Origin: Clostridium sp. CAG:411
GTDB taxonomy: Bacteria; Bacillota; Clostridia; Lachnospirales; Lachnospiraceae
NCBI GenBank assembly: GCA_000437275.1
Contig: FR899734.1
Location: 1-31,019 of the forward strand
Length of the DNA: 31,019 bases
Reading direction: 5' to 3'
Positions 16,103-24,594 of the stretch are shown here, one piece after another. The notes beneath the pieces are model-generated. The model was not told where the DNA came from. It ran no database searches and worked only from the letters and a program-made list of their open reading frames with translations. How positions within the stretch are numbered: position 1 is the stretch's first letter; each line of letters begins with the position of its first letter. The position numbers were made by a program, and so were the translations under genes.

Positions 16103-17008
16103 TCAATAATCTGTATCTCTATATCCATAATTTTTCAATAAGAAATCACTATCACGCCAGTCCTTTTTCACTTTTACCCATAACTGTAAATTCACTTGAA
16201 TATCCAACAAACTTTCAATTTCCACACGGGCTTTAGAACCAATTTTTTTTAGCATTGCACCTTTTTTTCCAATAATAATTCCCTTGTGTGAATCTCTCTC
16301 GCAGATAATGGTAGCATCAATATCCATGATATTTCCCTTTTTACGCTCTTTCATGCTCTCTACCGATACTGCGATTCCATGTGGAATTTCATCACTAAGC
16401 AATCGTAATGCTTTTTCACGAATCAACTCAGCCACAATCTGTCGTTCTGGCTGATCCGTAATCGTATCCTCATCATAAAATTGTGGTCCTTCCTGCAAAT
16501 AAGAAAACAGTGTTTCCACCAAATGCTCCGCATTCTCTCCTTTCAGTGCAGAAACTGGCACAATTTCAGAGAACTCAAAAATTTGACTATACGCTGCAAT
16601 CACTGCCAGTAGTTCTTCTTTTTTTACTGTATCAATTTTATTGATTGCCAAAATAACTGGGGTAGATACTTTCTTTAATTGTTCCGCAATATGGCGTTCT
16701 CCTGCCCCAATAAAAGTGGTTGGCTCCACAAGCCACAAAACCACATCCACCTCTTTGAGGGTGCGTTCTGCCACATTTACCATATATTCTCCCAGTTTAT
16801 TCTTTGCTTTGTGAATACCTGGTGTATCCAAAAATACAATTTGTCCTCTTTCATCTGTAAAAACCGTTTGTATACGATTTCTTGTAGTCTGCGGTTTACT
16901 TGATGTAATCGCAATTTTCTGCCCTATAATTTGATTCATCAGTGTAGATTTTCCTACATTTGGCCGACCTATCAGTGTTACAAAACCAGACTTAAATTTA
17001 TTGTTCAC
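16103..17008 (-). CDS. era: Ribosome-assembly GTPase Era
   Basis: Binds GTP and the 3' end of 16S rRNA during 30S maturation. The start is the GTG at 17006-17008, 4 bases after AAAGGAGGAG; this gives 301 residues, the standard Era length beginning (M)NNKFKSGFVTLIG. An open frame continues to 17080, but that extension has no ribosome site and would overlap the upstream gene. Seen: G1 GRPNVGKST (14-22), G3 DTPG (61-64), G4 NKID, G5 SALKGE, and the C-terminal KH domain with IIGKKGAMLKKIG. It lies 46 bases after the M16C peptidase gene. Confidence 0.96.
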   Translation of the reverse strand: MNNKFKSGFVTLIGRPNVGKSTLMNQIIGQKIAITSSKPQTTRNRIQTVFTDERGQIVFLDTPGIHKAKNKLGEYMVNVAERTLKEVDVVLWLVEPTTFIGAGERHIAEQLKKVSTPVILAINKIDTVKKEELLAVIAAYSQIFEFSEIVPVSALKGENAEHLVETLFSYLQEGPQFYDEDTITDQPERQIVAELIREKALRLLSDEIPHGIAVSVESMKERKKGNIMDIDATIICERDSHKGIIIGKKGAMLKKIGSKARVEIESLLDIQVNLQLWVKVKKDWRDSDFLLKNYGYRDTDY

Positions 17009-17011
17009 AAG

Positions 17012-17020
17012 CTCCTCCTT
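17012..17020 (-). promoter_or_regulatory. Ribosome binding site that fixes the era start
   Basis: AAGGAGGAG on the minus strand, 3-4 bases before the GTG at 17008. It supports the short Era form. Confidence 0.75.
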
Positions 17021-17054
17021 TTCTTTCGTCACGAACAAACAACTCATGCACTTA

Positions 17055-20006
17055 CTATAACAGACTTGTAATGTGATCAAACAATTCTTCGTTTTCTTCT
17101 ATCTTCTTTTCATTTCCAATTACGCATAAATTTCCCTGTTCCACAAATACTTTTATAATTGGTGCTAACGCACGAATATCCTCCTGGGTTACTTCCAAAA
17201 CCTGATTACGGGTCGTTTGCAAATATTCTTCTGTCATACCATTCATATACGCATTAAACGAACGTGTTCCTATAGCAGATGGTGTCAAAGGGGTATCCAA
17301 GTTACTAATTGCCCCGATCATATATTTTGTCATATCTCTGTCGCTCACTTCAAAATTTTCGACATACTCATATGCCTTTTCATAGATAGCATTCGTTTCT
17401 TTCAAACCTGGATCTCGATAAGATACAAAATAAGCATTTCCTGTAACCGCAAAACCGCACATGCATCCATACGCTCCACCTTTTACGCGCACATTATTCC
17501 ACAGATAATCATATCCCATTATTACTTTAAGTACCTGCAATGCCCCATGATAGGATAGTCCTGCATCAAAAAAGTTTCCACTTCTAGCTACATACTGCAC
17601 CTGTCCTGCATACTTAAATCCTTCCTGCTTTCCATGTGCCAGCATAGAAATATCTGCTTCTGGTTTACTTTGTGTACGTTTTTCTTCTACCGCAGACAAA
17701 AACTCAGGCATAGCTTCCACAAAAGCCTTATATCCATCTTCATCTGCAGTTACACTCATCAACATATTTTCTTTATTAACCGCATAAAGTAAAATCTGTT
17801 TAAATATTTCCTTAACCTGTTTAGACTTCTTGGCAAAATTTTTCTCTAAATCACATAAGAAATTATAATAGGCAATTCCTTCCATTTCATCATTTAATTT
17901 CGCCAATTCAGAAAAATAACTCATGGAACGAGTCAGTGCTGCACTATGACCACTTCCGTTTAATTTCATCTGCAATCTTGATTTTGCTTCTACAATAATT
18001 TCCAATAAACGCTTGTCATCCGAAAAGTCCGTTGTAAATACCATCTCTTTAAGAAGAGACATAGCCTTCTTAATATTTTCATACAATACCTTTGTACGAA
18101 GTTCGAAAGTAAATTTATACGCATCCTTTTTACCAACCTGACTATAGGTGTTGGTATCTGCAAGCAATCCACCTGTATAGATATTGGTTTCATTACTAAA
18201 TTCTAAATAGGTGTGTGCCTCCGTATTCATATATCCTAAAGCAGTAGTTAGAAGAGAAAGATATGGTGCTAACTTTGTCAACTCCGAAATATCAAAAACA
18301 AACTTTATATATGCAATTCCATTTGTATACACATCTTGGAATATAATCTTTTGTCCTTCTGCTTCTCTCTCCTGACTAATTAACGGACGAACTTCCTTTT
18401 TCATATCTTCTCTTGTAAGCATTGGAATTGACTCTAATTCTTCCTGTGTAGATGGTTCTTCCTGATATGCTTTCAACGCCTTGGTATCTTTTACAAGCTG
18501 TTCTAACTGCTCCTGTGATAATGATGCTTTATATTTAGCAAGCTCTTCTGCTACCAATGCATCTTTTTTAGCCGTAAGTCCTTCCTCTGGTTTTACAATA
18601 ACTATGGTACTATGGGCGTTATGCAGCAAATACTTTTCAATCAATTTTTCAAAATATCCACTCTTAATCTGTTGCTTCAAAAAGGCAAATGTATCATTTG
18701 CTAATATATGCGTAAAGATTTCTGTATCACTATACAACCAGCTATCAAACATCTGCAATCCGTACATCAATCCCTTTGGATAGGAACCAAAATCAGCTTC
18801 TCTATACTTAAATTCAAAATAAGTAATCGCTGCCAATAATGCCTGTTCATCTAACCCTTCCTTGACAAGTTTTTGTAATGTACTGGTAAGTATATCCATA
18901 AACGCATCCTTTTGTTCTTCATTGGCATCCTTCGCAATAATAGAAAATACTGGCTGCAAAATGCCATTGTCATAAGAACTTAAAATATCTTTTCCAATTC
19001 CTTTATCCAAAAGTGCCTGTTTTAATGGTGCACCAGGATTGTCAATCAACACATATTCCAAAATCTGGAATGCTACATATAATTCTTTATTTAATGAAGT
19101 ATCCACGACAGTATTATAACTAATATACGTCTTGTCTTTTGAATCTTCTCCTTCTGTCAAAGGATATGCCTCCACCACTTCTTTTGTTTTCGCAAATGGT
19201 TTCTGGAACTTAATTTCTGAATCAACTGGTGCATAAGAAAAATGACTTAAATATTTCTCATCCATCCATCTCAGTTTTTCTTCTACATCCATATCTCCAT
19301 ACAAATAAATATAACTATTGCTTGGATGATAATATTTTTTATGAAATTCCAGATAATTTTCATAAGTTAAAGTTGGAATATCCTTTGGGTCTCCTCCTGA
19401 TTCCACACCATAGGCAGTATCCGGGAATAAAGAACTTTGGATCAAACGATACAATTGTTGCTCTGGTGATGAAAATGCACCTTTCATCTCATTATATACT
19501 ACACCATTGTAAGTAATCGCATCCTCTACATCGTTCAGCTCATAATGCCAACCTTCCTGCTTAAATATCTCTTCTTTTTTATAAATATTTGGATAAAATA
19601 CCGCATCCATATATACATGCATCAAATTTTGAAAATCCTTGTCATTGCAGCTCGCAATCGGGTACACTGTCTTATCTGGATAAGTCATGGCATTTAAAAA
19701 AGTATTCAAAGACCCCTTTACCAATTCTACAAAAGGATCTTTTGCAGGGAACTCTCTGGAACCACACAATACTGTATGCTCCACAATATGCGCTACTCCA
19801 GTAGAATCCTCTGGTGGTGTACGAAAGCCAATCGAAAATACCTTATTTACATCATCATTAGAAATGACAGCCACTTTTGCACCTGTCTTTTTATGCTTCA
19901 ACATATAACCTACACTATTTAAGTCTGTTAATGCTTCTTCTTTTACAAGGTCATATGCATCTATCTTTTCCCATTGTACCATTCTATTCTTCAATTCTTC
20001 TTTCAC
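17055..20006 (-). CDS. M16C-family zinc metallopeptidase (presequence-protease-like)
   Basis: 983 residues, the length of the PreP/Cym1-type M16C enzymes, which enclose and degrade peptides in a two-lobed chamber. The inverted zinc motif HIVEH is at 73-77, with a third ligand probably E173 in VVYNEMKGAFSS. The C-terminal half carries a degenerate second M16 unit with the conserved VKGGAYG segment. There is no signal peptide, so the enzyme is cytoplasmic; the substrate is probably peptide fragments, by family analogy. The open frame starts with GTG at 20006, where the upstream AAGGG is too close; a TTG at codon 5 or the ATG at codon 9 are alternatives. It is the first gene of the operon leading to era, with its promoter inside a 32-bp dyad. 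Confidence 0.92.
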   Translation of the reverse strand: MKEELKNRMVQWEKIDAYDLVKEEALTDLNSVGYMLKHKKTGAKVAVISNDDVNKVFSIGFRTPPEDSTGVAHIVEHTVLCGSREFPAKDPFVELVKGSLNTFLNAMTYPDKTVYPIASCNDKDFQNLMHVYMDAVFYPNIYKKEEIFKQEGWHYELNDVEDAITYNGVVYNEMKGAFSSPEQQLYRLIQSSLFPDTAYGVESGGDPKDIPTLTYENYLEFHKKYYHPSNSYIYLYGDMDVEEKLRWMDEKYLSHFSYAPVDSEIKFQKPFAKTKEVVEAYPLTEGEDSKDKTYISYNTVVDTSLNKELYVAFQILEYVLIDNPGAPLKQALLDKGIGKDILSSYDNGILQPVFSIIAKDANEEQKDAFMDILTSTLQKLVKEGLDEQALLAAITYFEFKYREADFGSYPKGLMYGLQMFDSWLYSDTEIFTHILANDTFAFLKQQIKSGYFEKLIEKYLLHNAHSTIVIVKPEEGLTAKKDALVAEELAKYKASLSQEQLEQLVKDTKALKAYQEEPSTQEELESIPMLTREDMKKEVRPLISQEREAEGQKIIFQDVYTNGIAYIKFVFDISELTKLAPYLSLLTTALGYMNTEAHTYLEFSNETNIYTGGLLADTNTYSQVGKKDAYKFTFELRTKVLYENIKKAMSLLKEMVFTTDFSDDKRLLEIIVEAKSRLQMKLNGSGHSAALTRSMSYFSELAKLNDEMEGIAYYNFLCDLEKNFAKKSKQVKEIFKQILLYAVNKENMLMSVTADEDGYKAFVEAMPEFLSAVEEKRTQSKPEADISMLAHGKQEGFKYAGQVQYVARSGNFFDAGLSYHGALQVLKVIMGYDYLWNNVRVKGGAYGCMCGFAVTGNAYFVSYRDPGLKETNAIYEKAYEYVENFEVSDRDMTKYMIGAISNLDTPLTPSAIGTRSFNAYMNGMTEEYLQTTRNQVLEVTQEDIRALAPIIKVFVEQGNLCVIGNEKKIEENEELFDHITSLL

Positions 20007-20035
20007 CCTTACTTTCTTTTATTTTACATCACTGT

Positions 20036-20067
20036 TGACAGTATACCATAATTGGTATTTACTGTCA
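20036..20067 (-). promoter_or_regulatory. M16C-era operon promoter inside a 32-bp dyad (operator candidate)
   Basis: The promoter is ATGACA (20063-20068), 17 bases, then TATACT (20040-20045) on the minus strand. The same stretch is an inverted repeat: TGACAGTA-TACCA (20036-20048) against TGGTA-TT-TACTGTCA (20053-20067), 13-bp arms with a two-base bulge. A second palindrome, ACTGT-TG-ACAGT (20031-20042), overlaps one end. A bound regulator would cover both promoter boxes. Confidence 0.6.
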
Positions 20068-20068
20068 T

Positions 20069-20186
20069 GCAAAAAACCATAGTTCACATTTTTTCTTCCC
20101 ACTTTTTATTCTTCTACATTATTCACAAATTATTTCATCTTTCCTATTATGTTTTGAACATTTTTTCCATTATCCCGATGAAAAAT
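20069..20186. other. AT-rich spacer between divergent promoters
   Basis: No gene, hairpin or repeat was recognised here. A plus-strand open frame runs through it but has no ribosome site and reads as low-complexity Phe/Ile/Leu sequence. Confidence 0.5.
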
Positions 20187-20215
20187 TTGACTTTTTTTGC
20201 AAAATGTGATAATTT
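20187..20215 (+). promoter_or_regulatory. Promoter of the cold-shock gene
   Basis: TTGACT (20187-20192) and TAATTT (20210-20215) are 17 bases apart; GATAAT at 20208-20213 is a closer -10 match with 15-base spacing. Either gives an untranslated leader of about 105 bases, typical of cold-shock genes whose leader RNA senses temperature. Confidence 0.5.
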
Positions 20216-20324
20216 ATTAACATGTGTTATGCTTTTATTACAAATATGTACCATGTGTTTCATATACAAAGATGGGGTGTAATAAAATAATCAAGCACAA
20301 AAAAATATTTAGGAGGCATTTTTT

Positions 20325-20522
20325 ATGAAAGGTACAGTTAAGTGGTTTAACGCCAAGAAGGGATTTGGATTTATCTCTGACGAAGAAGGAAAAGATGTTT
20401 TTGTTCATTTTTCAGCATTAAATATGGATGGATTCAAGGTTTTAGATGATGGGGATAGCGTTGAATTTGATGTAATTGATGGCGAAAAAGGACCACAAGC
20501 AGCAAATGTAACAAAATTATAA
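20325..20522 (+). CDS. csp: Cold-shock domain protein, CspA family
   Basis: 65 residues forming a single cold-shock OB-fold that binds single-stranded RNA and DNA and melts RNA secondary structure. The RNA-binding motifs KGFGFI (RNP1) and VFVHF (RNP2) are intact, and the ends MKGTVKWFNAKKG and QAANVTKL are canonical. The ribosome site TAGGAGG lies 9-10 bases upstream. It is a single gene, divergent from the M16C-era operon and convergent with the NlpC/P60 gene, with a shared terminator between. Confidence 0.96.
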   Translation: MKGTVKWFNAKKGFGFISDEEGKDVFVHFSALNMDGFKVLDDGDSVEFDVIDGEKGPQAANVTKL

Positions 20523-20582
20523 TCTGGGGTATTATTTATAATTTTTTTATTACATAAGTAATTCTATTTTGAGTGTGTAAAC

Positions 20583-20622
20583 AAAAAGTGGACTGCCATT
20601 TTCCTATGACAATCCACTTTTT
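20583..20622 (-). terminator. Terminator of the NlpC/P60 gene, probably also serving csp
   Basis: A 17-bp stem (20583-20599 with 20606-20622, arms beginning AAAAAGTGGA) with a 6-base loop. It pairs completely, with two G-U pairs, in minus-strand RNA and with two mismatches on the plus strand. T-rich ends on both sides allow bidirectional use. Confidence 0.85.
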
Positions 20623-20635
20623 ATATTATCCACAG

Positions 20636-22132
20636 CTAATCAATTACATTGACAGCTTTATAAGGTGTTCGATAATTCCATTCATTGGTTGTAATACCTG
20701 CTTTGGTTGATTTTGCATGTACAATCTTGTTGTTTCCCATGTAAATAGCAACATGTCCAATTCTTCCCAAATCCTTATCATAATAGAAAATCAAGTCTCC
20801 CGGTTGTAATTCTGAAAATGAAATTTCTTTTCCATTTTGTGCTTGTAACCAAGAACATCTTGCTAAATTATATCCATACTTCTTGTAAATTAAATTTACA
20901 AATCCAGAGCAATCTGTTCCTTCTGTCAGACTGTTTCCACCCCATTTGTATGGATTACCAACAAATTTTAATGCATAATTTACAATATCCGTTCTCTTCT
21001 TAGAAACCTTTCCATCATTCTTGATTTGTATGTTCTGTTTCTCTTCTATTTTTTTCTGCTCTGCATTTACTGCTGCCTCATTGATCTTTACACCATCAAT
21101 AGAAATCTGTGCTTTTAAATTCGCACATTTTATATATCCCTGGCTTCCATCTTTTAAGGTAACCAATGCAATGTCATCTTGTACATTTTTTATTTTGCAG
21201 GAAACATTGTTCTCTAATAAACCTGTTACCTTTTTGTCGTCTGTCTGAGCGGATACATTACAATACTCTCGCTTCATGTAATTCTTTACTCCGTCACAAC
21301 TAACCTGTACCCAATTCTTTTCTACCTGCTCAACGTTAAGTTTTGTATCTTTCTTTACCGTTTTTACTATGTTACTTTTATTTTGTTTTACATTTGCTAC
21401 CCTTATGTAATCCTTTGATACAAAACCAATTTTTCCATCATATTTTACCTTCATCCAATCTTTCTTCGCGTCAGAAACAATTGTCAAATAAGTTCCCTTT
21501 GATAAAACAGCTTTGATCGGTGATTTTGTAGATGCATTTTCTCTAAGTCTAAGAGCTTGTACATTTACAACTGCCTTTTTTACTGTTTCATATTCATTTT
21601 TTATGGTCTGTGCAGAAGATTTGGTTGCATATATAGTAGCGGTTTTCTTTACCTTTCCGTTCATCTCGTAAGTAGCAGCATCTGCTCTGGCTCCTTTTTT
21701 GGTTTTATATACCTTCGAAAACGACTCTTCTGTCTGCACTGCTTCTACCGAAAACTTGTCCAAGTTATTTTTTATGTACTTTTTCAAACTGTTTCCAGTA
21801 AGTGCATATTTGGTATAAACATAACCAATCTGTCCATTTACATCTACTTTTGTCCACTCACCGAGCGTCTCTAGATACGTTACCGTATCACCAGGTTTCA
21901 ATTCACCAATAATTGTTGATGAAGAGGATGGCTGATATCTGATATTTAGGAAACTATTTACCTTTGCAGCCAGCATTTCCTCTGGTACACTCACTGTCAG
22001 GTCCCCCACTTTTATTTCCATATTATCAGCCTTTGAAATAACACTTTTTGCTATAAAACTGCCTACAAATACTGTACTTGCAACACATATCGCACAGGTA
22101 ACGGCTGCAACTCCCTTTCGCATTCTCCTCAT
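20636..22132 (-). CDS. Secreted NlpC/P60 cell-wall peptidase with SH3-like domains
   Basis: Probably cleaves stem peptides of peptidoglycan during growth or division. Its 498 residues comprise a signal peptide (1-36, ending ISKADN), an SH3b domain (about 56-111), a second SH3b (about 187-245), a degenerate third (about 247-293), and a linker ending in a Glu/Lys-rich stretch (about 355-378). The NlpC/P60 catalytic domain follows (about 380-498), with C408 (TDCSGF), H460 (GHVAIYMG) and the third polar residue H472 (IVHAKS). All catalytic residues are present. ATG start; AAGGAG lies close upstream. Upstream is a perfect TATAAT at 22183-22188 with no good -35 box. Confidence 0.93.
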   Translation of the reverse strand: MRRMRKGVAAVTCAICVASTVFVGSFIAKSVISKADNMEIKVGDLTVSVPEEMLAAKVNSFLNIRYQPSSSSTIIGELKPGDTVTYLETLGEWTKVDVNGQIGYVYTKYALTGNSLKKYIKNNLDKFSVEAVQTEESFSKVYKTKKGARADAATYEMNGKVKKTATIYATKSSAQTIKNEYETVKKAVVNVQALRLRENASTKSPIKAVLSKGTYLTIVSDAKKDWMKVKYDGKIGFVSKDYIRVANVKQNKSNIVKTVKKDTKLNVEQVEKNWVQVSCDGVKNYMKREYCNVSAQTDDKKVTGLLENNVSCKIKNVQDDIALVTLKDGSQGYIKCANLKAQISIDGVKINEAAVNAEQKKIEEKQNIQIKNDGKVSKKRTDIVNYALKFVGNPYKWGGNSLTEGTDCSGFVNLIYKKYGYNLARCSWLQAQNGKEISFSELQPGDLIFYYDKDLGRIGHVAIYMGNNKIVHAKSTKAGITTNEWNYRTPYKAVNVID

Positions 22133-22182
22133 CTAATCACTCCTTACTCCTTCTTATTCCACACATAACTTTTATACTGTTT

Positions 22183-22188
22183 ATTATA
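22183..22188 (-). promoter_or_regulatory. Candidate -10 box of the NlpC/P60 gene
   Basis: A perfect TATAAT on the minus strand, 50 bases before the start. The -35 position has no TTGACA-like sequence, so it may need an activator or another sigma factor. Confidence 0.35.
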
Positions 22189-22294
22189 CGTCCCCCTGTC
22201 TATTAATACATCGCAATTGTCCTTAATTTCTGTTATTTTTTTCTTAATTTTGTTTTACTTTATCCGCTGATTTTGTTAATTGTTTTATGCTTTT

Positions 22295-22338
22295 GTTACA
22301 AAATAGTAAATTTAACACATTTTTTCCAATTTTGTAAC
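22295..22338 (-). repeat. Inverted repeat after the glycosyltransferase gene
   Basis: GTTACAAAA (22295-22303) and TTTTGTAAC (22330-22338) are complementary arms around a 26-base AT-rich centre. No U-tract follows on the minus strand, so a terminator role is doubtful; a binding site is an alternative. Confidence 0.35.
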
Positions 22339-22341
22339 CTT

Positions 22342-23532
22342 CTATCGCTGTTCCATCCATTTTAAAATTACTTCTGCCCGTTCCTTCCAAACATGTTTCT
22401 CCTTTGTCACATCATACCCATTCCTAGCAATCCGTGTCCAAGTCTCTTCCTTTTCCAGCAAATGCTTTATTTGTTGTGGCAATTTCTTGTATTCTTTTAA
22501 CGAATAAAATACTACATCTTCGCCATCACACAACTCCTGTTTTAAATATATACTTTCATCCGTCACACAAACTGCGCCATTTTGCATGGCACTAAAGACA
22601 CGATCATGCGCCCCATCTTTAAACCAAGGCATAACATTTAGAGCAATCTTAGCTTTCGCCAAGGCTTCTAAGCATCCCTGTGTATCTGTAGGTCCCTCTA
22701 TGATAATATTTTCTGCTTTTTCACATTCTAATGCATCCCAGCCAGCACCCCACACATGCACTGGTACATCCGCCTCTGCCAAAGTACGAATTATTTCTCC
22801 TCGGAAGTAAAACCTTACATACAAATCTAAAAATATCATTTTCCCCATACAAATCTTTAAATCTTCGTCGGATAAGTCACCCATTTCCTGCTTTAAATGT
22901 TTTTCAAATGCCTCTTCCATCGTAAGGCAAGGGTGTGTAATTAAATCCTTTAAAATACCTTCGTAAAAGCGGGTATATTCTTCATCAATGCGATCAATAT
23001 AGGTCCGAAACTGAGAAGGAGGTGTGTAATTTCCAGTAAATACCACATCATATTTCTTTTTCTCCCAACTCCATTCTATACCAGTCCCTGCCAGCGGTAA
23101 AAACAATGTATGTATTATTTCAGGATAAAACCGCTCCACAAATTTTTTATGATCTCTATCAATCAACACCTGATAATACAACTCCACTCCAAGTTCCTCT
23201 TTCACTTTATCCAATAACTCAGGATAATAGAAGGGATGGTCCACCATAATATTCACACAAGGAATCTGTTCCCTTGCCCAAAACAACTCTCCATTTCTAT
23301 ATAGTTCTTCCTCTCCCCGCAATCCATTAAAGTTAAACGTCACAACCATGGTCTCCCCTGTTTTGCAAAACTTCTTCAGTCTTCGAAGCTGTTCCTCTCG
23401 TCTCGTCTCATCCTCAACATCTAACTGATAGGAAAATATAGATATCCCCATCTGCTTCCATGCAATTGCTAACTGTGCAGAAAAAAAAGATAATGTTTCA
23501 ATTCCCCGTTCAAATATAATTATTTTTCTCAT
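22342..23532 (-). CDS. CgeB-like glycosyltransferase
   Basis: 396 residues from the ATG at 23530-23532, which follows AAAGGAG at 7 bases. The open frame extends to 23682, but that extension runs into the tRNA terminator and has no ribosome site. The protein starts with MRKIIIFERGIETLSFF and ends with a GT-B-like C-terminal domain: an EGPTDTQGCLEALAKAKIALNVMP-type stretch (about 285-310), followed by DRVFSAMQNGAVCVTDES, the typical acceptor/donor face of CgeB and group-1 transferases. The sugar and acceptor cannot be read from sequence. Cytoplasmic, with no membrane segment. It is separated from its neighbours by the tRNA-Trp terminator upstream and an inverted repeat downstream. Confidence 0.82.
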   Translation of the reverse strand: MRKIIIFERGIETLSFFSAQLAIAWKQMGISIFSYQLDVEDETRREEQLRRLKKFCKTGETMVVTFNFNGLRGEEELYRNGELFWAREQIPCVNIMVDHPFYYPELLDKVKEELGVELYYQVLIDRDHKKFVERFYPEIIHTLFLPLAGTGIEWSWEKKKYDVVFTGNYTPPSQFRTYIDRIDEEYTRFYEGILKDLITHPCLTMEEAFEKHLKQEMGDLSDEDLKICMGKMIFLDLYVRFYFRGEIIRTLAEADVPVHVWGAGWDALECEKAENIIIEGPTDTQGCLEALAKAKIALNVMPWFKDGAHDRVFSAMQNGAVCVTDESIYLKQELCDGEDVVFYSLKEYKKLPQQIKHLLEKEETWTRIARNGYDVTKEKHVWKERAEVILKWMEQR

Positions 23533-23538
23533 TCTAAT

Positions 23539-23545
23539 CTCCTTT
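23539..23545 (-). promoter_or_regulatory. Ribosome binding site that fixes the glycosyltransferase start
   Basis: AAAGGAG on the minus strand, 6-7 bases before the ATG at 23532. It supports the 396-residue form over the longer open frame. Confidence 0.75.
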
Positions 23546-23604
23546 GTAACCACATTCTTACTGGCAAACTGCCCTTTAGAATACATTTTTCTAAAAAGAA
23601 CAAA

Positions 23605-23618
23605 GTGGACAAGTCCAC
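23605..23618. repeat. Perfect 14-bp palindrome upstream of the glycosyltransferase gene
   Basis: GTGGAC-AA-GTCCAC, about 75 bases before the start codon. No promoter boxes were confidently seen beside it; possibly an operator. Confidence 0.35.
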
Positions 23619-23663
23619 ATCCCACGGCGTGTTTTATTCTATGGATGTATTTTCCCATAGCGT

Positions 23664-23696
23664 AAAAAAAGCATCCAGACAAACGCCTGAATGCTT
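23664..23696 (-). terminator. Terminator of the tRNA-Trp gene
   Basis: AAGCATTCAG pairs with CTGGATGCTT (one G-U pair), followed by seven Ts on the minus strand, a few bases after the tRNA 3' end. Confidence 0.85.
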
Positions 23697-23703
23697 ACCT
23701 TAG

Positions 23704-23774
23704 CAGGGGAAGAGGGATTCGAACCCCCGTGAACGGTTTTGGAGACCGTGATACTGCCACTGTATGATTCCCCT
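23704..23774 (-). tRNA. trnW: tRNA-Trp (anticodon CCA)
   Basis: 71-base cloverleaf: acceptor AGGGGAA/TTCCCCT with discriminator G, D-stem ATAC/GTAT with a short loop, anticodon stem ACGGT/ACCGT around the loop CTCCAAA, a four-base variable region, and T-arm GGGGG-TTCGAAT-CCCTC. The 3' CCA is not encoded (CTA follows the discriminator), so CCA must be added enzymatically. Promoter upstream and terminator downstream, so it is a single-gene unit. Confidence 0.95.
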
Positions 23775-23804
23775 ATATTTTTTTCGCAGCCACACTGCTT
23801 CTAT

Positions 23805-23833
23805 ATGTTACTACTTTCTTTCATTAATGTCAA
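23805..23833 (-). promoter_or_regulatory. tRNA-Trp promoter
   Basis: A perfect TTGACA, 17 bases, then TAACAT on the minus strand, about 30 bases before the tRNA. Confidence 0.65.
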
Positions 23834-24034
23834 GTTTTTTTTAAGATTTCTTTCTATTTTTTTTACAGTATCCGATTTTATCTGACAGACATGCAAGATA
23901 CCTAAATTATCCTACCTAAAAAACTGCCTTCTGCATTTATTCTATGCTAACATCTAAGGTCGAATTCCTGTTAAACAACTCTCTTTTTAAATAGCCGCAC
24001 CTTAATCAATGACCACTCTGCACATAACTTTTTT
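23834..24034. other. Noncoding spacer upstream of the tRNA promoter
   Basis: About 200 bases with no open frame carrying a ribosome site and no clear hairpin. Together with the tRNA promoter and the dyad at 24035-24077 it makes up the 331-base gap between tRNA-Trp and the receiver gene. Confidence 0.5.
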
Positions 24035-24077
24035 CATAACAATAACTTACCCTTTAAAAGGATAAGCTATTATTATG
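24035..24077 (-). terminator. Long hairpin after the receiver gene, without a U-tract
   Basis: Arms CATAATAATAGCTTATCC and GGGTAAGTTATTGTTATG (minus strand) pair over 18 positions, with three G-U pairs that would be A-C mismatches on the other strand. The arms can extend into the loop. It lies 28 bases after the stop codon. The sequence following it on the minus strand is an A-run rather than a U-run, so it is not a canonical intrinsic terminator; it may stabilise the mRNA 3' end. Confidence 0.55.
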
Positions 24078-24105
24078 ACTTCTACATACAAAATCTTTCT
24101 TATTC

Positions 24106-24534
24106 TTATTTTGCGTATTTATCAAACCATTTTTTTAGAACCGCATATAAACTCTCTGGCTCAATTGGTTTTCCAACATAATCGTCCATACCATATTTTC
24201 TTGAGAAGAAAATATTTTCAAAAATAGGATTTGCTGTTACAGAAATGATAGGAATTGTCATCGCATCCTGTTTATGCAGGTTTCTGATTACCTTTGATGC
24301 TTCTACACCATTCATAACAGGCATTTCAATATCCATTAAAATCGCATTGTAATATCCTGGTGCAGATGTCTCGAACTTGTCCACAGCCTCTTCTCCATCA
24401 TACACTACTTCTACTGCAATATTTTTTACTTCTAACATGGAAGTCACAACTTCCGCATTGATTTCATTATCCTCTACTAATAATACTCTCTTATTTAAAA
24501 AACTCTTCTCGATTTCATTGTTATTTTCACCCAT
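24106..24534 (-). CDS. Stand-alone response-regulator receiver protein
   Basis: 142 residues forming one CheY-like receiver domain and nothing else. Acidic residues E21/D22, phospho-acceptor D68 (ILMDIEMPV), T100 (SVTAN) and K122 (VGKPIE) are in place. It resembles the receiver at the C-terminus of the hybrid kinase encoded just upstream (VEDN, GYxxAILMDI and MPVM shared), so it may be a duplicated, detached phosphate acceptor for that kinase. With no output domain, it should act by protein contact. ATG start with GGGAG 8 bases upstream. It has its own near-consensus promoter 60-90 bases upstream. Confidence 0.92.
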   Translation of the reverse strand: MGENNNEIEKSFLNKRVLLVEDNEINAEVVTSMLEVKNIAVEVVYDGEEAVDKFETSAPGYYNAILMDIEMPVMNGVEASKVIRNLHKQDAMTIPIISVTANPIFENIFFSRKYGMDDYVGKPIEPESLYAVLKKWFDKYAK

Positions 24535-24594
24535 CGCTCATTCTCCCAGCTTTATTATTTTTTATCGTTATATTTTCTCAAATTCTTCTACCCC

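Noticed and set aside
17009..17080. N-terminal extension of Era
   Set aside because: It overlaps the M16C gene, has no ribosome site, and makes Era longer than the family; the GTG start with AGGAGG is better.
20052..20282. 76-codon plus-strand frame before csp
   Set aside because: Low-complexity Phe/Leu/Ile sequence with no ribosome site, covering the divergent promoters.
23533..23682. N-terminal extension of the glycosyltransferase frame
   Set aside because: It overlaps the tRNA-Trp terminator, has no ribosome site, and the internal ATG with AAAGGAG gives a normal protein.
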